64,000 nucleotides of DNA, taken from positions 1,178,001 through 1,242,000 of the forward strand of contig SJRY01000050.1 of assembly GCA_011319805.1 (NCBI GenBank), in the 5' to 3' direction. The translations under genes and the position numbers were made by a program. This DNA comes from Macrocybe gigantea (lineage: Eukaryota > Basidiomycota > Agaricomycetes > Agaricales > Callistosporiaceae). The notes below the pieces were generated by a model. The model saw nothing but the letters and a program-made list of their open reading frames with translations, did no database searches and had not been told where the DNA came from. Shown piece by piece: positions 43,603-55,674 of this stretch (its first letter is position 1; every line of letters starts with the position of its first letter).

Positions 43603-45797
43603 CGAGGAAAGGTTGTGTGAGACGGGGGAGGGGGAGAAAGAATGGGTCGCTTCGGCGAGGGAAGCTCCATCAGCTCTCTTTTTACCTTTCCAGCATTGAG
43701 CATGCACAGGCTTGTCTCAAACGATACTTCGATGGAATGTGGGAGTGAGAGAGACAGAAGAATCCGTCTGTTCCACGTGTGAAGCCCGGTCGGTTCCATG
43801 GACATTTCTGCCTTGCCCGCGCGTTCTTGAAATGTACGCCGTAAAATCAGGTGGAAATTTCGGCGGATCGTTGCGGGACATGGCGACTGACTTGTGCGCC
43901 TGTTGCCATACGGGAAGTTGCTTTCAGATCGAGAAGATCGAGAAGCCCAAGAATCCAAAACAGAAATCGCTTAAAGCCAGAACCCTGAAGGACACTCTGG
44001 ATTGAGTTGTCCACCGTGATCAGAACCGCTGATGACTTGTTTTGCTGTGTTCACCGAGTAAAGAAATCAACAACTTAGCAAGCACCGCTGTCGTATCAGC
44101 AGGGTCGACTACGATCGTAGAGCTTAAAATCAATCACCTTCGACAGGACACTGATGTGCGTATCCAGCACACTTGTAACAGGCTTACTCAACTTCGAGAC
44201 GGTCTCTGACACGGATTTAATCATGGTTCCTCCTAGGATTCAGAAAAGAAGAAGCTCGCTGATGGTGCTCCAGTCACTTTGTCACGGCAATCACCCCGAG
44301 GACGTGAAAGGCATGACTTGCGAGAACGAAACGGGGTCTGATAACAATCACGCTACCTAGAGGTCGTCGATAGGCTAATCTAAAGGCCCGAGCCCTGCTC
44401 ACTGCATACTGCTGCTGTTCCCAGAGCTGAATCGTGTGCAAACTCTGATATTCAAGGTGAGTCAAACTAGCAGATGAAGTGCAATTGTTCAAATCCAACA
44501 ACGTATCTCTTTGGAATGACATTCTGCCCTGCCTCTGGTGACTAGGCAATGGGAAAAGAACGTTAACGTGATGCTATCGTAACTTTCATGGGCAGGTAAC
44601 CTTATGTTGTTAATGGCGTGAGCACGAACCCATGTCTCCGGCAGTCTTACACCTCACACGCAGGATGGCCAGAAAGGGCGTAATGGGGCTTAACTCTGAG
44701 GGGCTCTGAAGATCGACATATTCTAAAGGGAACCCAGCCAAGAAGATGATGGTCACAGCAGGGCATAGCCAGGACAGCGTTCCTAGCTTCGAATCACATA
44801 ATCACGTCGCGGACCTTTTACTGAAGGAAACAACCAGAAACTGGCCAGGGAAGTAACCAGACCAGATGACGAGGGGACCAAGCCTGTGACTGAACTGATA
44901 AGGAAGGGCCAGAAAGACGCTCGAAAACTTGTCAGCTGATGTGATACGGTGCCAGTGAAAAGGAGGCTCCTGTGCACGAATATAGGCAACACAGGGGCGA
45001 TGCCATTCAAGCAAGTTTAGGCTGGGCAGGCACTATAGCGACAACTTGGAGGGTTTATACCGTAGGTTTGTATTTCCACCTATGCCGAGATATGGGTAGT
45101 TCACGCGCATGATGCATACCATTCAGAGGACTAAGCTCTCGGACGCCTTGAACGGAGCAGGCAAAAGCCATTGCATGATTGAACGAGTAACCTAAGGAAA
45201 GGGTTGACCAGTCTCGTAGATCCGCGGTCGGAGCAGGACAAAAGAGGATATCGAGGAGCGTGAGCAAAGCATGAAATTCCTCGGGCAACAAGTGCTCGTG
45301 CAGTCCGTCCAGTGAAGGATGTAAAAGGAGCGTCGCTCTCACGACGCGAGCGGAGTGGTCCCCTGGAAACTGCCTTGGTTTTGAAGACGTCAAAAGCCGT
45401 TACCAATGCAAAGACAACCGTAACCAACGACGAGCAGCAACGTAAATTGGATTGCTGTGTCAACGCCCCGTTCAATTATAGGGTGCGGATCATGCGCTGG
45501 GTCGAGAATTGAGACGTCCTGCGTTTGCATACAGTCCTGCCGGCCTTGACGTCTAAAGCGCAACATAGCGAGAGCGATTGTCGTGTTCTTGCGTGGTTAT
45601 GATGTTTGACCGCGAGTCTGGCCAATCAACGGCACCATGACGGTCATCTCCTGAAGAGACGCGTCGTTGAACAAAAGCAATCGTGATTATTTTAGAAGTC
45701 AGTATGTAATAAAGGTAAGGCATTATCAAAATTTAGCTTATAAGGATAAATGGGATATCCGTTTAAGATCAAGCGCCAGTTTTAAGTTTGTGATCGA
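43603..45797. other. 2.2 kb without a gene I can support
   Basis: Lies between the thioesterase 5' end and the desaturase 3' end. Several frames of 70-114 codons exist, including a basic plus-strand one (43712-44005) and a minus-strand one (45055-45393), but none has a domain, conserved motif or convincing intron signals. The part near 43610-43800 should hold the thioesterase promoter. Confidence 0.35.
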
Positions 45798-47788
45798 CTA
45801 GCTTCGAGGCTCGATGAGGGCTTCACCATATTGGTTTTTGAAGAAAACGACGGCACCCTCGTCTTCGATAAATCGGCATTGCGTGAATGAGCGCCAAAGC
45901 GCATAGAGCACAGGCTGCAGACGAGACCAAAAAGCTCCAATAAGGGAAGACAAACGAAATCCATCGGGCTCACGTACCGTAGAATCGTAATTATAGTAAT
46001 CTCCCAAGACGGGCTTGATGGCCTCTGTGGCTTGCGGCAGATTATCTTGTGAGGCTGCATAAGCGTTTTGTCATCCTGAGCGTGGCGCTATGCTGTACTT
46101 ACAGAAGGGTATCGTCGCGAAGAAATGGTGAGCAACGTGATCGGCGCTAATCTATACGGTCTTCGGTGAAACATGTCAGAGTCGACAAGCATTTCGGACT
46201 GACGTTGTACAGCAGAACGCGCCCCGCCCATCCAAATAACGGCCGGTCAACGGTTGCGAGCGCTCCGCGCGCAAACGTCCATTGTTCCTTTGAATCCACA
46301 TCAAACTCCCGCAGTTACCATTAACAGTTCAGCACGCGTACCTTGCGGTAGTAGGGAATCGTAGGGTCGCTATGCTGCAGATATGTGAACATCACAATCC
46401 TAGGATTTTGTGGGTTTCGTAATCAGGCTTGTGCGGCGGCGGGCCATGCAATATTACAAACCAATTATGGGCAAACTGGAATGGACACGCCAGGTAAGAC
46501 CAGTCACGTTGACGGTTCTTAAAATGAACTTACCAGCCAGGGAAGAAGATAGTAGCCCATAACGATGACCAACTTGTTTTGTAAGTGTAAAAGCCCAAAA
46601 GAGAGAACATGGAAAGAATAGCGACATTGGAGATGATGATTAAATGGCCTGGTAATGAAGGATGTCATGAAGACTGAAATATCACCAAAAAAAAGGAGCG
46701 ATCGTACGATGTTCTGGTCTGAATAGTTGAGAGGAAGGGAGATAGTGCTGCAATGAAGATAATCCCGTAAGTTAAGAAGGGCAAGAAATGGGAGGTACCA
46801 CTTACGCTAGTTCCAGGAGGATATCTCGGGTTTCCCTTCCGATTGTGCCTGAAGCGCGAGGTGCAAGACATGACTATTGCGCCGAAATAAAAATTGAGGA
46901 CACATCAACTCACAGCAGGTACAATTGAAAGCCACTGCCATCATTTCAGCTTAGAATGATGCTAACGCCGGATTGACAGGCAGACTCACAAAAATTGTCG
47001 GATGAACAGTTTAAAAAGCGTGTAAGCTGGCGTTTCTTCAAGCACCTCGGTATAGTCCATTCGCACTGCGACCTTTCCGTCCGGAAGCTTCAAATCCTTC
47101 CTAGTGGGCGGTAGGTACGTTTCATCGCGCTCGAGGTTATTTGTCGATTTCTGCGGTGCGATACGTCAGTCACTTACTGCTTACGCGTCTGAACCAATAC
47201 GAACGTGGTGCGTTCTGTGGGTTTCCCGCCACGCATAATAAGGTGTCAAAACGGACGTGTGAAGTGCCATCCCAATTACAGCATTGACCCAGCGATAGGG
47301 CGAGAGCGTATCATGACCAGCCTGCATGATACATGCTGAGAAAGCCATCGCTAAGTGTGAACATTCTTGGGCATACCTCATGTCCTGTACGCCACAACCA
47401 TTAATCAGCCCAGACCTGGAAATAGACATGCCAGTGATGTCTTACATACCCAACACCATATTCCGGCAAACGCCATGCCTTGCCACCCCCAGTACAATAT
47501 CCACAGTGTGGAGCGAACCAGTTGACGAACGATGTTGGCTCGAAAGCCTCCGCCGTACGTCAGGAAACTCGTCACGTATTCGATCTGCGTGGCTGCGTAA
47601 TAAAAGGCGTACGTGATGGCTATGTGTCGCGAAAGGTAGAACATGCTTTGAGCCGTCGAACGTTCAAAGAGATGTCGCGGAACAGCATCACGGATGTCCT
47701 TCAAGGACAGATTCGGAGGCGAGAAATGCTGTTTTTGTTTGCGGGCCTCATATTCGGGCCCGTCCTGGAAGATTTGATACCAAATCAT
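45798..47788 (-). CDS. Membrane fatty acid desaturase, Delta12/FAD2-like
   Basis: An ER desaturase that would introduce a double bond into acyl chains using di-iron bound by three His boxes. Start at ATG 47786-47788 (MIWYQIFQDGPEY), then LSLKDIRDAVPRHLFERS, typical of the N-terminus of Delta12 enzymes, and membrane helices. Box 1 is GHEAGH, formed across an intron; box 2 HRTHH in ETHRTHHVR or joined to KSTNNLERDETYLPP by an intron; box 3 HVAHHFF near 46110. Also HNRKGNPRYPPGTS and HYLPSSQLF. It ends EDEGAVVFFKNQYGEALIEP with stop at 45798. Roughly nine short introns. Box 1 has Ala where most Delta12 enzymes have Cys, and box 2 differs from HxKHH, so this may be a diverged paralogue. Regiospecificity is inferred. 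Confidence 0.85.
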
Positions 47789-50700
47789 GGGTCGAAGGCG
47801 AAGACAGAAGAGGGGCCTAAAATGATCCTAGACACTCGCAGGCGATGGCGTATAAGTACATTTTTTCTCGGGCATTGGGTTATACAGATCAAAAAAGGAT
47901 CACCAACACCTTGACAATGCCGATTTGGAAATGATTGAATTCGGGAGAGGATCTAGATTTCGCCCGTCGAGTCGGTCCAAGGAACGGGCATGTTTCTGCA
48001 GCACTCGGTTCTGGTCGACCACCGGAGAAGCGGAGGATGTGCATTACGCCCTTACCCTCTGCCGTGAGAAAGGAGCAGAAGGATCTACGGCTATGCCGAT
48101 CATTCTTCTCCTCCAGGTTCATGTCTGAAAAGCTATTATCAGCTATCGTCGCAATTCATTTTCAGTTTCTGTAGTAACACGCGGCGGCTTGACACGTACT
48201 TGTGTTCGCAGAGAGCTCGACCTGATGGTCGCAAGATGAACGATACGTGGGAACAATTCCAGAACGCCTTCTCGCCTTTCTCCTCCTTGTCCAGGTCCCT
48301 CCAAAAATTTCTAGTCCTGCGCAATCAGTTGGATGCTGTCCTCGAACATCTAGATGAAACAAGACCAGCAGATGCACGTTGCGTCTGGCATGATTCGGGC
48401 TGTTTCGCCGTTGCGAGATGCACGGAGCAATGTAGCCACGGATAGGCGCCGCGGAGAATTGTTGGCAAGTCTTTAATGCAACCTGCTTTCATCTTCTCGA
48501 TGGGGGCCAAATAATCTCCTCTGGACCTTCTATCCGGTTCTCAAGATACGAACCAAGCGTCGAATTCATCCTTTACGGGAACGTTTTTCTCTCCACTTTG
48601 GAACGCGGCTTCGACCTTGCCACGTATTTCTGCACAGCGTATGTTCACCACTGATCCGGTCCTCTCCACCTGAGTCAGGGCCAAGGCGCTTTCCTGACCG
48701 TGGTACTCCGAGCGTGGTATTATTGGATGACTTGGCGGCACTGATCTGTGGGACTCAGCGCCCTAATTTCACAAGTCTCTCGCAAATCCGACATTACACC
48801 ACGGTATCATCTTATCCCTTGGGGAAAATTCCTCAAGCAGTGGACTGAAACTTGCGGACCCGTCGAACAGGAAATTTCTGGGATACGGAACTATCCATTG
48901 GCTTTTTGCGACGTTCTTCTACGGTGGGGAGTGTTAGCCAGGTACATCATAATTTCTCGGCTAGGGGCTCAACCTGGTCCGTGCAACGTCGGCGGGATAA
49001 ACGCGATAGCTGGAATATTTAAATCGTTCTCAAAATAGAACCAATATGGTGTACAGACTCCCAGGCTTCCATGAAGGGGACAAGACTTCGCATTCTGTTC
49101 GCTGATCGACTGTCATTCGCATTTCGTGCCTATCACGTTCCCTCAACGTAAGGGGCAACCCGAATGCATGTTTGCCTTGTCGTTACATATCTCACGGACC
49201 AAGCATTTCCATGACGTTCCATGCGATGGTTGTTCCACATGTGTTCGCTGGCGGAACAAAAAGCAGTCCTTTGGTTGTCGTTTTGGCTTAATTATGGCTC
49301 TCCGTAGCGCCAAGGTTATACATGACGTCGTCCTGGTTATGGCCCAATTCATAAGTGGGTTCATGCAAGGGACATCAAACGTCAACGCAACTGATGCATG
49401 CGTTGATTCTGGTGGACGCATCAAAACATCATGCCCAGCTTCAAAAAATGGCGATGTCTTGGGACGCATTCGGTCCGACTGCCATCGGCCGTGTCCGCCC
49501 ATCTTCAGCATACACACCCTTACTCATCATGCACTAATCGAGGGCGCCACTTTCATTGATCACAATGCACACCTTTTTTGAAGGATCCTGTCAAAAAAAG
49601 AAAGAAATTCGCATCGCTCTTCTATTCGCGCTTTATTCGACTCGCGCAGATCAGGGAAAGTGTCTTTCAACGCCGCATGGCAGTGCAAGTCTGAGATTTA
49701 AAGTTTTGCTCATTTTCGACGTCAGGAAAACGTCACCACCACTGCCATGGACCTGGGAGATGTCCCGCTTCATATCAGGTTGTGATTACACCGTGAGTGG
49801 CAGGTACAGACAGCATGGAACTATACGAAAAAATCTGACGGAAAAACGCGTTCGACATGTCCTAGTGCCGCGATTCCCACAAGATCGCGCGACATGCAGT
49901 GTGCAATATAGATGAGATATCATAGGGTTCTCATGCTACCACCAGTCTCGTCCAGACATGGAGCATGATGCACCGATGTCCTTCAGTGAAGTCCGCCACC
50001 CTGCACCACAGGGTTGTTCGGCATCAAATCGCGGCGTGGCCGGGAGATCTGTACCTCAGGATACGTATTTACTGTATCTAATAGACTTCTGAACCTCTGC
50101 ACTTATTCGTTTAACCTCGTTATTACATTTGGGGGGGGACGATCAATCATGACAAACGACGAATTGACTGGCTACATAGTGAAACTCGACCTCGGATGTC
50201 TTGTCGTACGGAATTCCCTCGCCATCCGTTGTTACGCAATCGATGGTGCCCTGCGATCTTTTCGCTCAAGGCACGACTAGAGTAAGCGAGCACTAGGCAA
50301 TGTGGAAAAAATTTTGATTTTTTTTCTTCCTTGGAATGGCGACCGACCCATTCGCGGATATGTCTGGGAAGGAGGACGGATGCCCAGTGCCCAAGCATCT
50401 TTATGGCGATTGATGCACGCGCAACATCAAGGGCTGCATGCAAGCGCGACGATGCGACTCCAACGGCGTTCACAAGCTCTGCTGTTTCTTCTGTTTTCTT
50501 TTTACCCATGGACCAGCCTGCAACACTGTGGGCGCGTCTGCACATCAATCGATCACGGTCTGCGTGGCCGAGCTCTTGTCTTTTATTTCCTTATTCATCT
50601 GGCTATTGCGGTCATCGACCGGCGGCAGCAACCATCGATCTCGACTTGGAAAGAACTTGTCACCCAGAATATGTTGAAGACACCGCGTGAATGGTTGTTA

Positions 50701-51406
50701 ATCAGGATCGCGCATGTTCAAGTCGAATGGTAGTTGTAAGCCTCGATTATTAACAGACTCACAGCCACTCAGGCGCCATGTTGTATCTGCGTTATCAGAA
50801 GGCTCCGTGCGAAATTACAATCGGACGGGAACGTCGAGCTTCGGCGATCCGCCCAGACCGGCATAAGCCATAGTCATGCTTTCCCTCCATCCCCAATAGC
50901 CAAAAGCGCTTCGGAAATGAACTCGGTGTGAAACTATTGAAATCCGAGTTCATCGTGAACTTTCACGCTAATCCTCTGCACTAGCACCATATCATATTGT
51001 TCTTGTCTCTAGGCTCAATTGTATGTGTTACCATTCAGACGCGCGAAGCATGAGGGTGGGTCGGGCGAAAGCTGCCCGGAGACCGGAAGCGAGTTGCGGA
51101 ATGCGGTGACGATCAATGACGTTCGTCTGGTACTCAGGCTAGCCTGAGGCTGTTGCTGCGTCGATGGCGGATTGACAAGGAATGTTGGGATAGCAATGAA
51201 GGTGGCGTAGCGAGTGTCAGACGAGACCAAAAGACGAGAGACCAAAAGATCATCAATGTCGCGCCGTTTCCTCCCGGAACCAGCTCTGAATGTATGACCC
51301 ACTTGTTCTCCTCGGACTAAGCCAGGGCCAAAGAGTTAACACAATTCCGTAACAATCCGCGAGGAGCTAGTTCCAGGGCTCTCAACGATAACTAGAGTGA
51401 GAATAA
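47789..51406. other. 3.6 kb gene-poor region
   Basis: I find no gene I can support. The best-looking string is a minus-strand frame at 48541-48741 (TGSVVNIRCAEIRGKVEAAF), which resembles a C-terminal exon but has no partner exons upstream. Plus-strand frames at 49126-49581 and 50302-50733 have odd Cys/His or basic composition and no domains. Could hold an unrecognised fast-evolving gene or a noncoding transcript. Confidence 0.3.
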
Positions 51407-51770
51407 TCAGCCCAAACGGTCCATCTTCCCGGGCAAAGTCCGAGTCCTTGAGTGAGAGTAAGACGGAGGCAACAAACGCGCCTCAGCACCCTCTGGAACC
51501 GAATCATCAGCAACAATTCGGACATCAGATGCGTGAGACAAGTCGTCACGGTCAAGATGGATCGTAGAGCAATGCTCTGGCCTTTTGACTGTATATCTTG
51601 GCCGAGCCAATTCCTTTGGTGAAGGTGTTAGTACTCGGTGGTTGCTTGGTCAGCCATGACTTAGTGGCGCCACGTGATCCTTTTCCTCCCGAAATTGTGA
51701 GCCAACGACTCTCACCGCCGTCGTTCTCGTAGAATGTCGCAACCGTGAAGGATATATTGGCCATTCGCAT
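51407..51770 (-). CDS. Possible small two-exon hypothetical gene
   Basis: Two adjoining minus-strand frames: one starting at ATG 51768-51770 (MRMANISFTVATFYENDGG) and one ending at 51407 with a Ser/Arg/Pro-rich stretch (DLSHASDVRIVADDS). They overlap around 51600 in different frames, so a small intron or a frameshift would be needed. It lies divergently, only 46 bases from the ferredoxin start. No family recognised; it may be spurious. Confidence 0.2.
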
Positions 51771-51816
51771 TCGTTAGCCTTCAAGCTCTTTAACTAGAAG
51801 CAAAAATCTACATCAA

Positions 51817-52688
51817 ATGATCAAAAAATCTACTGCCATGTTGTCATCAAAGCCGGCCAAAATCGTCTATCGGCGCACGAAGGGTCTGCAGCTCCCATGC
51901 CACCGTTCTCGGCCATTCTCGACGCGGAATTCTACGTTTGCGAGTCTTGGGAATGCTCTTGCTTCTCGGACGTGCTGGCCACAACGAGGCCTCCGTCAGT
52001 GGCCATGTCAGACCTCGCGACACCAGGCGCTGCACACTTCTTCCGGTAAGTACCATGGCATTGGCACTTTTTTTCGCCTCGAACGCGTGTGTTGATATTT
52101 GCAATACAGTATTGAGGCACGGTGGTATTGTTCGTCCGGAAGCAGGGACTGGGTGAATGTCGATCTTGCTCGTATTTCTTCGCTGTGGAGTTGACTTTTT
52201 GTACAGGATCAAAGTTCACTGGAAAGACTCAAAGGGGAATCTTATAAAGACAGTGGAAGCGAACGAGGGGGACAATTTGTTGGATGTTGCGCATGAATAC
52301 GACATTGACTTAGAGGGTAAGTGGCCCGCCCACGTGCAATCTAGTCCAGGTCTAGATTGTGACTACTCGTCTCTTGCTTGTGCCAACAGGTGCTTGTGAA
52401 GGATCAGTCGCTTGTTCGACTTGTCACGTCATTCTCAACCCCGAATACTACGACAAGCTACCAGAGCCGGAAGACGACGAAAACGATATGCTGGACATGG
52501 CGTTCGGGCTCACTGATACCAGCCGACTTGGATGTCAGGTCGTTCTTACGCGAGACATGGATGGAATAACTGCAACCTTGCCATCTGCGACCCGAAACAT
52601 GTTTGTCGATGGTAAGCATCCCACTGTTTCACTCCCGCAGAACAAAGATTTGCACACTGCGCCCGCAGGAAAGAAACCGTCACATTGA
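51817..52688 (+). CDS. YAH1: Mitochondrial [2Fe-2S] ferredoxin (adrenodoxin, Yah1-like)
   Basis: Yah1 donates electrons for iron-sulfur cluster assembly and heme A/ubiquinone synthesis in the mitochondrial matrix. From ATG 51817 the N-terminus is rich in Arg, Ser and Lys, as expected for a presequence. After the intron ending at 52206 comes [20 protein letters not shown] and [16 protein letters not shown]. Intron 52317-52389 interrupts the cluster loop just before [16 protein letters not shown], which gives the Cys-x5-Cys-x2-Cys pattern; the fourth ligand is in RLGCQVVL. The last intron 52612-52668 joins NMFVDG to KKPSH and TGA 52686-52688. The first intron (52046-52206) is long and does not join the presequence frame cleanly, so an extra small exon may be hidden in it. 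Confidence 0.9.
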
Positions 52689-53856
52689 CCGCGTTATATG
52701 TCAATATACACGGTCCGCAAGCGCAATATATACACGTGTCATTCGACAGCGCGGAACGTCATGAAGACATTGCGAACACGTTTTCTCGAGCGCCCCCGTC
52801 CGCACCGGTCATTCTGCGTATTTTTCATTGACACCCGCTCTTATCATGCCAACCGCCTGTTGAGAATCGATGGCCGAGGTTCTCTTCGCTCCAGCTCGTT
52901 CTTATCAGCGGCTTTCGAGATAGTGGATTCCGAGGAACGAGCTTAGCTTTTCTGTTGGTTTTGAAAGTGCGGTTTCTAATGAATGAAAAATTGCGGTGCC
53001 TGGCGTTAATGTCATGCAATCGTTTGTAAATTTCAAGTGGCAGTGCTGCAAACGCTAGGCGAAGAACGTTGTCGGCTGATCGACTCTAAACGTTATCATG
53101 ATTCATTATCTGCACGGCACTCTGAAGCGACCGAGTCGGCGTTGACCTTGTTCTCTGAAAGGACTGTCTTGTGTCCGAGCTCGGTCGGGCTGAATTTATC
53201 CGTCAATCCGCCTTGCTCTGACATACAGGATGCCGTTACAATGATCATGTTAGCTATGATACTAAATATAGTCATCAGCATTTATCAAATTGGTCACCAA
53301 CCCTTGCAATTCCAAGTCCACCACGTTTCTTTTTTTGTGAACATGCGATTATCTCTTGGTGGACCTGTCAGGCCGCCCCTTTCGCTGAAACACCTCGCGA
53401 GCCCGCTACATTCAAGATTTTTGCACGCAAAACGGCACGATGCTTGCAAAATGCTCGGGTATTTCGTGCAAAGGGGTAAAAGCTTGAATGGCAGAAGGCT
53501 GGCCATGCATGCAACTCGTCCTTCAAGTCCACAGTTTCTTTTGCGCAGATCAGATCGCATGCACGTCGTTCGATCTGCTCGGCATCGCGTTCACGGCTTA
53601 CTACATTGCCAGGGTCCTCGCTTCTCCGTCGATGACTCCTTATACTTATCTGCTTCATCCCTGATAAAGCTTGGTGGCTTGAAAATCCCGCAGGCATGAA
53701 CTTTCTCGGTCGCATTGCCCGTTCTGCCCTCCTGTGATGTCCTCCTCCTCCTCCTCTCTGGGCGGCTCTTCGGCACATCGTGACGCGTCTCCTTCGCCCA
53801 TGACGCACCCACATGACACCCACGTCGTACGTCGCCTCATTCTTTTCCGTTATTAA
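52689..53856. other. Intergenic, 1.2 kb
   Basis: Contains a 220-codon plus-strand open frame (53037-53699) and shorter antisense frames. The long frame has a patchwork composition, no motif and no typical start context, so I do not call it a gene. The last 150 bases carry a CTCCTCCTC-type run and should include the promoter of the next gene. Confidence 0.35.
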
Positions 53857-55128
53857 ATGAAACGGAAGGAAAAGAAGCTCATGATGACTAAAACGTCTCG
53901 TCTGAAGAATAATTTCGCACGTCTTCCGACTCTTGAGAAGAGAACTCGGCCAGTGAGCCTCCTAGCGGTGGCGGGGGAGCTATCACAGGACTCGTTGCAT
54001 GGGCATGGTGCTCTACGGGCGCCAGGCAACCGGCGGCACAGCACGAACATGTCCGTCAACCGCCCGCTGCGGTCCTCTCCGTTGGCAGGCCCTGCCTTCT
54101 CCACCCAGCCGCCTTTGATCGAGGCCGACGACGAGGGCGAGTCAAAGGAGCTCAAGCTTTCGACTTCCACGCCTGACCTAAAGGCTCTGCTTGCCAAGAG
54201 GGGCACCGGACCAGAACGACGCCGGCCAGCGTCTTCTGGGGCTTCCCCTTCAGGTTTTTCGACGCAGCTGGTGGACGATTCCATTCGTCGGACGATGAGA
54301 CAACGGACTGTGTCGAGAACAGGGCAGCCCCACCCTTCCATTCCTCCCGTCCCTTTCCGCGCCATACAGGAAAGGAGTCCTGTCTCGCCTCAGGACGGAC
54401 CGTTGAAAGCGTCTCCCCCACCTGCAATGGTCAGGAAACGTGTCAACACAAACCCCTCCCTTCCTCATCCCATGCTACCATCGCCTTCCGACGAAGTTCC
54501 GAAGGTCCATTCATCCGATCCCGCGCACAACTGGTTGACCAGCAACATGTATGAAACGACTCCTCAATTCTCGCGGTTAGGTCTTGGCTCTTCCAACGTC
54601 GTCCTACCTGTCTCTGCCAAAGAATACCGAAGGCGGTCCAGGAATCCTTCTCGGAAGAACATGGGCTCCCGTGGTTCCATCATCTCAACCACGCCTAGCA
54701 TAGAGACTTCCCAGCATAACTCCATCCAATCATCGCCTAGCTTGTCTACCACGGCCTGCAGCAGCGCATCCTCGTCGCGAGAAACGCTCACCTACAGCTA
54801 CTCCTCTCCTGGTCTGGTCTTGAGCGTTTCCGAAGCAGGCGTCATCCAGGACCACAAGCCCGCTTCGAAACGAGCTTCCTTCTCCTTCCCAATCTCGCGC
54901 CCTCTGAAACACGTGTCACAAGAGGTTCGCCTATCATCGATGGTCGCCACCGGAGCCGCAAAAGTTCACATCAGTGACAAGAAAAATGATCGGGCTCTTA
55001 TGCAAGACGTCACTATTAAGACCGAGTCGGTGTCCAGTTCTTCGTTGGAAGAAGAAAAAAAGGCTTTGAAGAGGAGATCCACTTTGTCGAAGGTTTGGAG
55101 AAAGATTACCAACTTTGCGAGAAGTTAG
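53857..55128 (+). CDS. Hypothetical basic, Ser/Pro-rich disordered protein
   Basis: A single intronless open frame of 423 codons from ATG 53857 to TAG 55126-55128. The N-terminus is Lys/Arg-rich (MKRKEKKLMMTKTSRLKN). Most of the chain is Ser, Pro and Arg-rich, with motifs such as LSTSTPDLKALLAKR, RPPSS-like linkers and PHPSIPPVPFRAIQERSP. The C-terminus is helical and basic (EEEKKALKRRSTLSKVWRKI). No catalytic domain or membrane segment is seen. The length, composition and codon periodicity support a real gene. Many Ser-Pro and Arg-x-x-Ser sites suggest phosphorylation. The bipartite basic clusters would allow nuclear or membrane-surface localisation, but function is unknown to me. Confidence 0.65.
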   Translation: MKRKEKKLMMTKTSRLKNNFARLPTLEKRTRPVSLLAVAGELSQDSLHGHGALRAPGNRRHSTNMSVNRPLRSSPLAGPAFSTQPPLIEADDEGESKELKLSTSTPDLKALLAKRGTGPERRRPASSGASPSGFSTQLVDDSIRRTMRQRTVSRTGQPHPSIPPVPFRAIQERSPVSPQDGPLKASPPPAMVRKRVNTNPSLPHPMLPSPSDEVPKVHSSDPAHNWLTSNMYETTPQFSRLGLGSSNVVLPVSAKEYRRRSRNPSRKNMGSRGSIISTTPSIETSQHNSIQSSPSLSTTACSSASSSRETLTYSYSSPGLVLSVSEAGVIQDHKPASKRASFSFPISRPLKHVSQEVRLSSMVATGAAKVHISDKKNDRALMQDVTIKTESVSSSSLEEEKKALKRRSTLSKVWRKITNFARS

Positions 55129-55674
55129 GCTTGCGGATGCTGAAAACTGATGTCGTCGCCTTCCCCTCATTCTTTCAAGCGTCTCAAGTCATGTCGATAC
55201 CACTACTTTACGTTCACGAAGCATGCACGTTAGATCCGAGTTGACTTTTTCACAAACATATATATATGACAAATAATGGGGAATAATTATGGACAAGTTG
55301 GAAGAAGAATGATGATGTGAAATTGTGTATCTTGGTATTTTGCGAATGGGTCTTAGTGTGCATATTCAGGATGAGCAGAAGCAGGAATATGGCTAGTCCA
55401 TGCTTTATGCAGGCTGAACACCATATCAGAGCCAACAAGTTGTCGGCGACATGTCAGACAAGTGATCTGTAACGCAGATGCCATGTTCTAGAATGGGGAA
55501 GATACAAGGTGTCATGCATGTCGTGAGTGATACTACAGAAGTTTCATTGTGTCCATATTCCGATGAAAGATCATGCTATTTCACATAACCGACAGGGCAA
55601 AGAAATTAGCATTGGGGACCGATGATTAATATGAAGCTCGACACTTACTCTGAACAAGTCAAATCCCCGTTAGA
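55129..55674. other. Convergent intergenic region
   Basis: About 550 bases between two convergent genes, so it should contain both 3' ends. It includes a (TA)n-like word, TATATATATGAC, around 55258-55268. No gene seen. Confidence 0.4.

Noticed and set aside
44560..44660. Possible tRNA-like segment on the minus strand (GG-TTCG-like loop)
   Set aside because: The T-arm and acceptor stems do not pair and no D-arm can be built.
53037..53699. 220-codon plus-strand frame downstream of the ferredoxin gene
   Set aside because: Patchwork composition, no recognisable domain and no introns or conserved block; probably chance.
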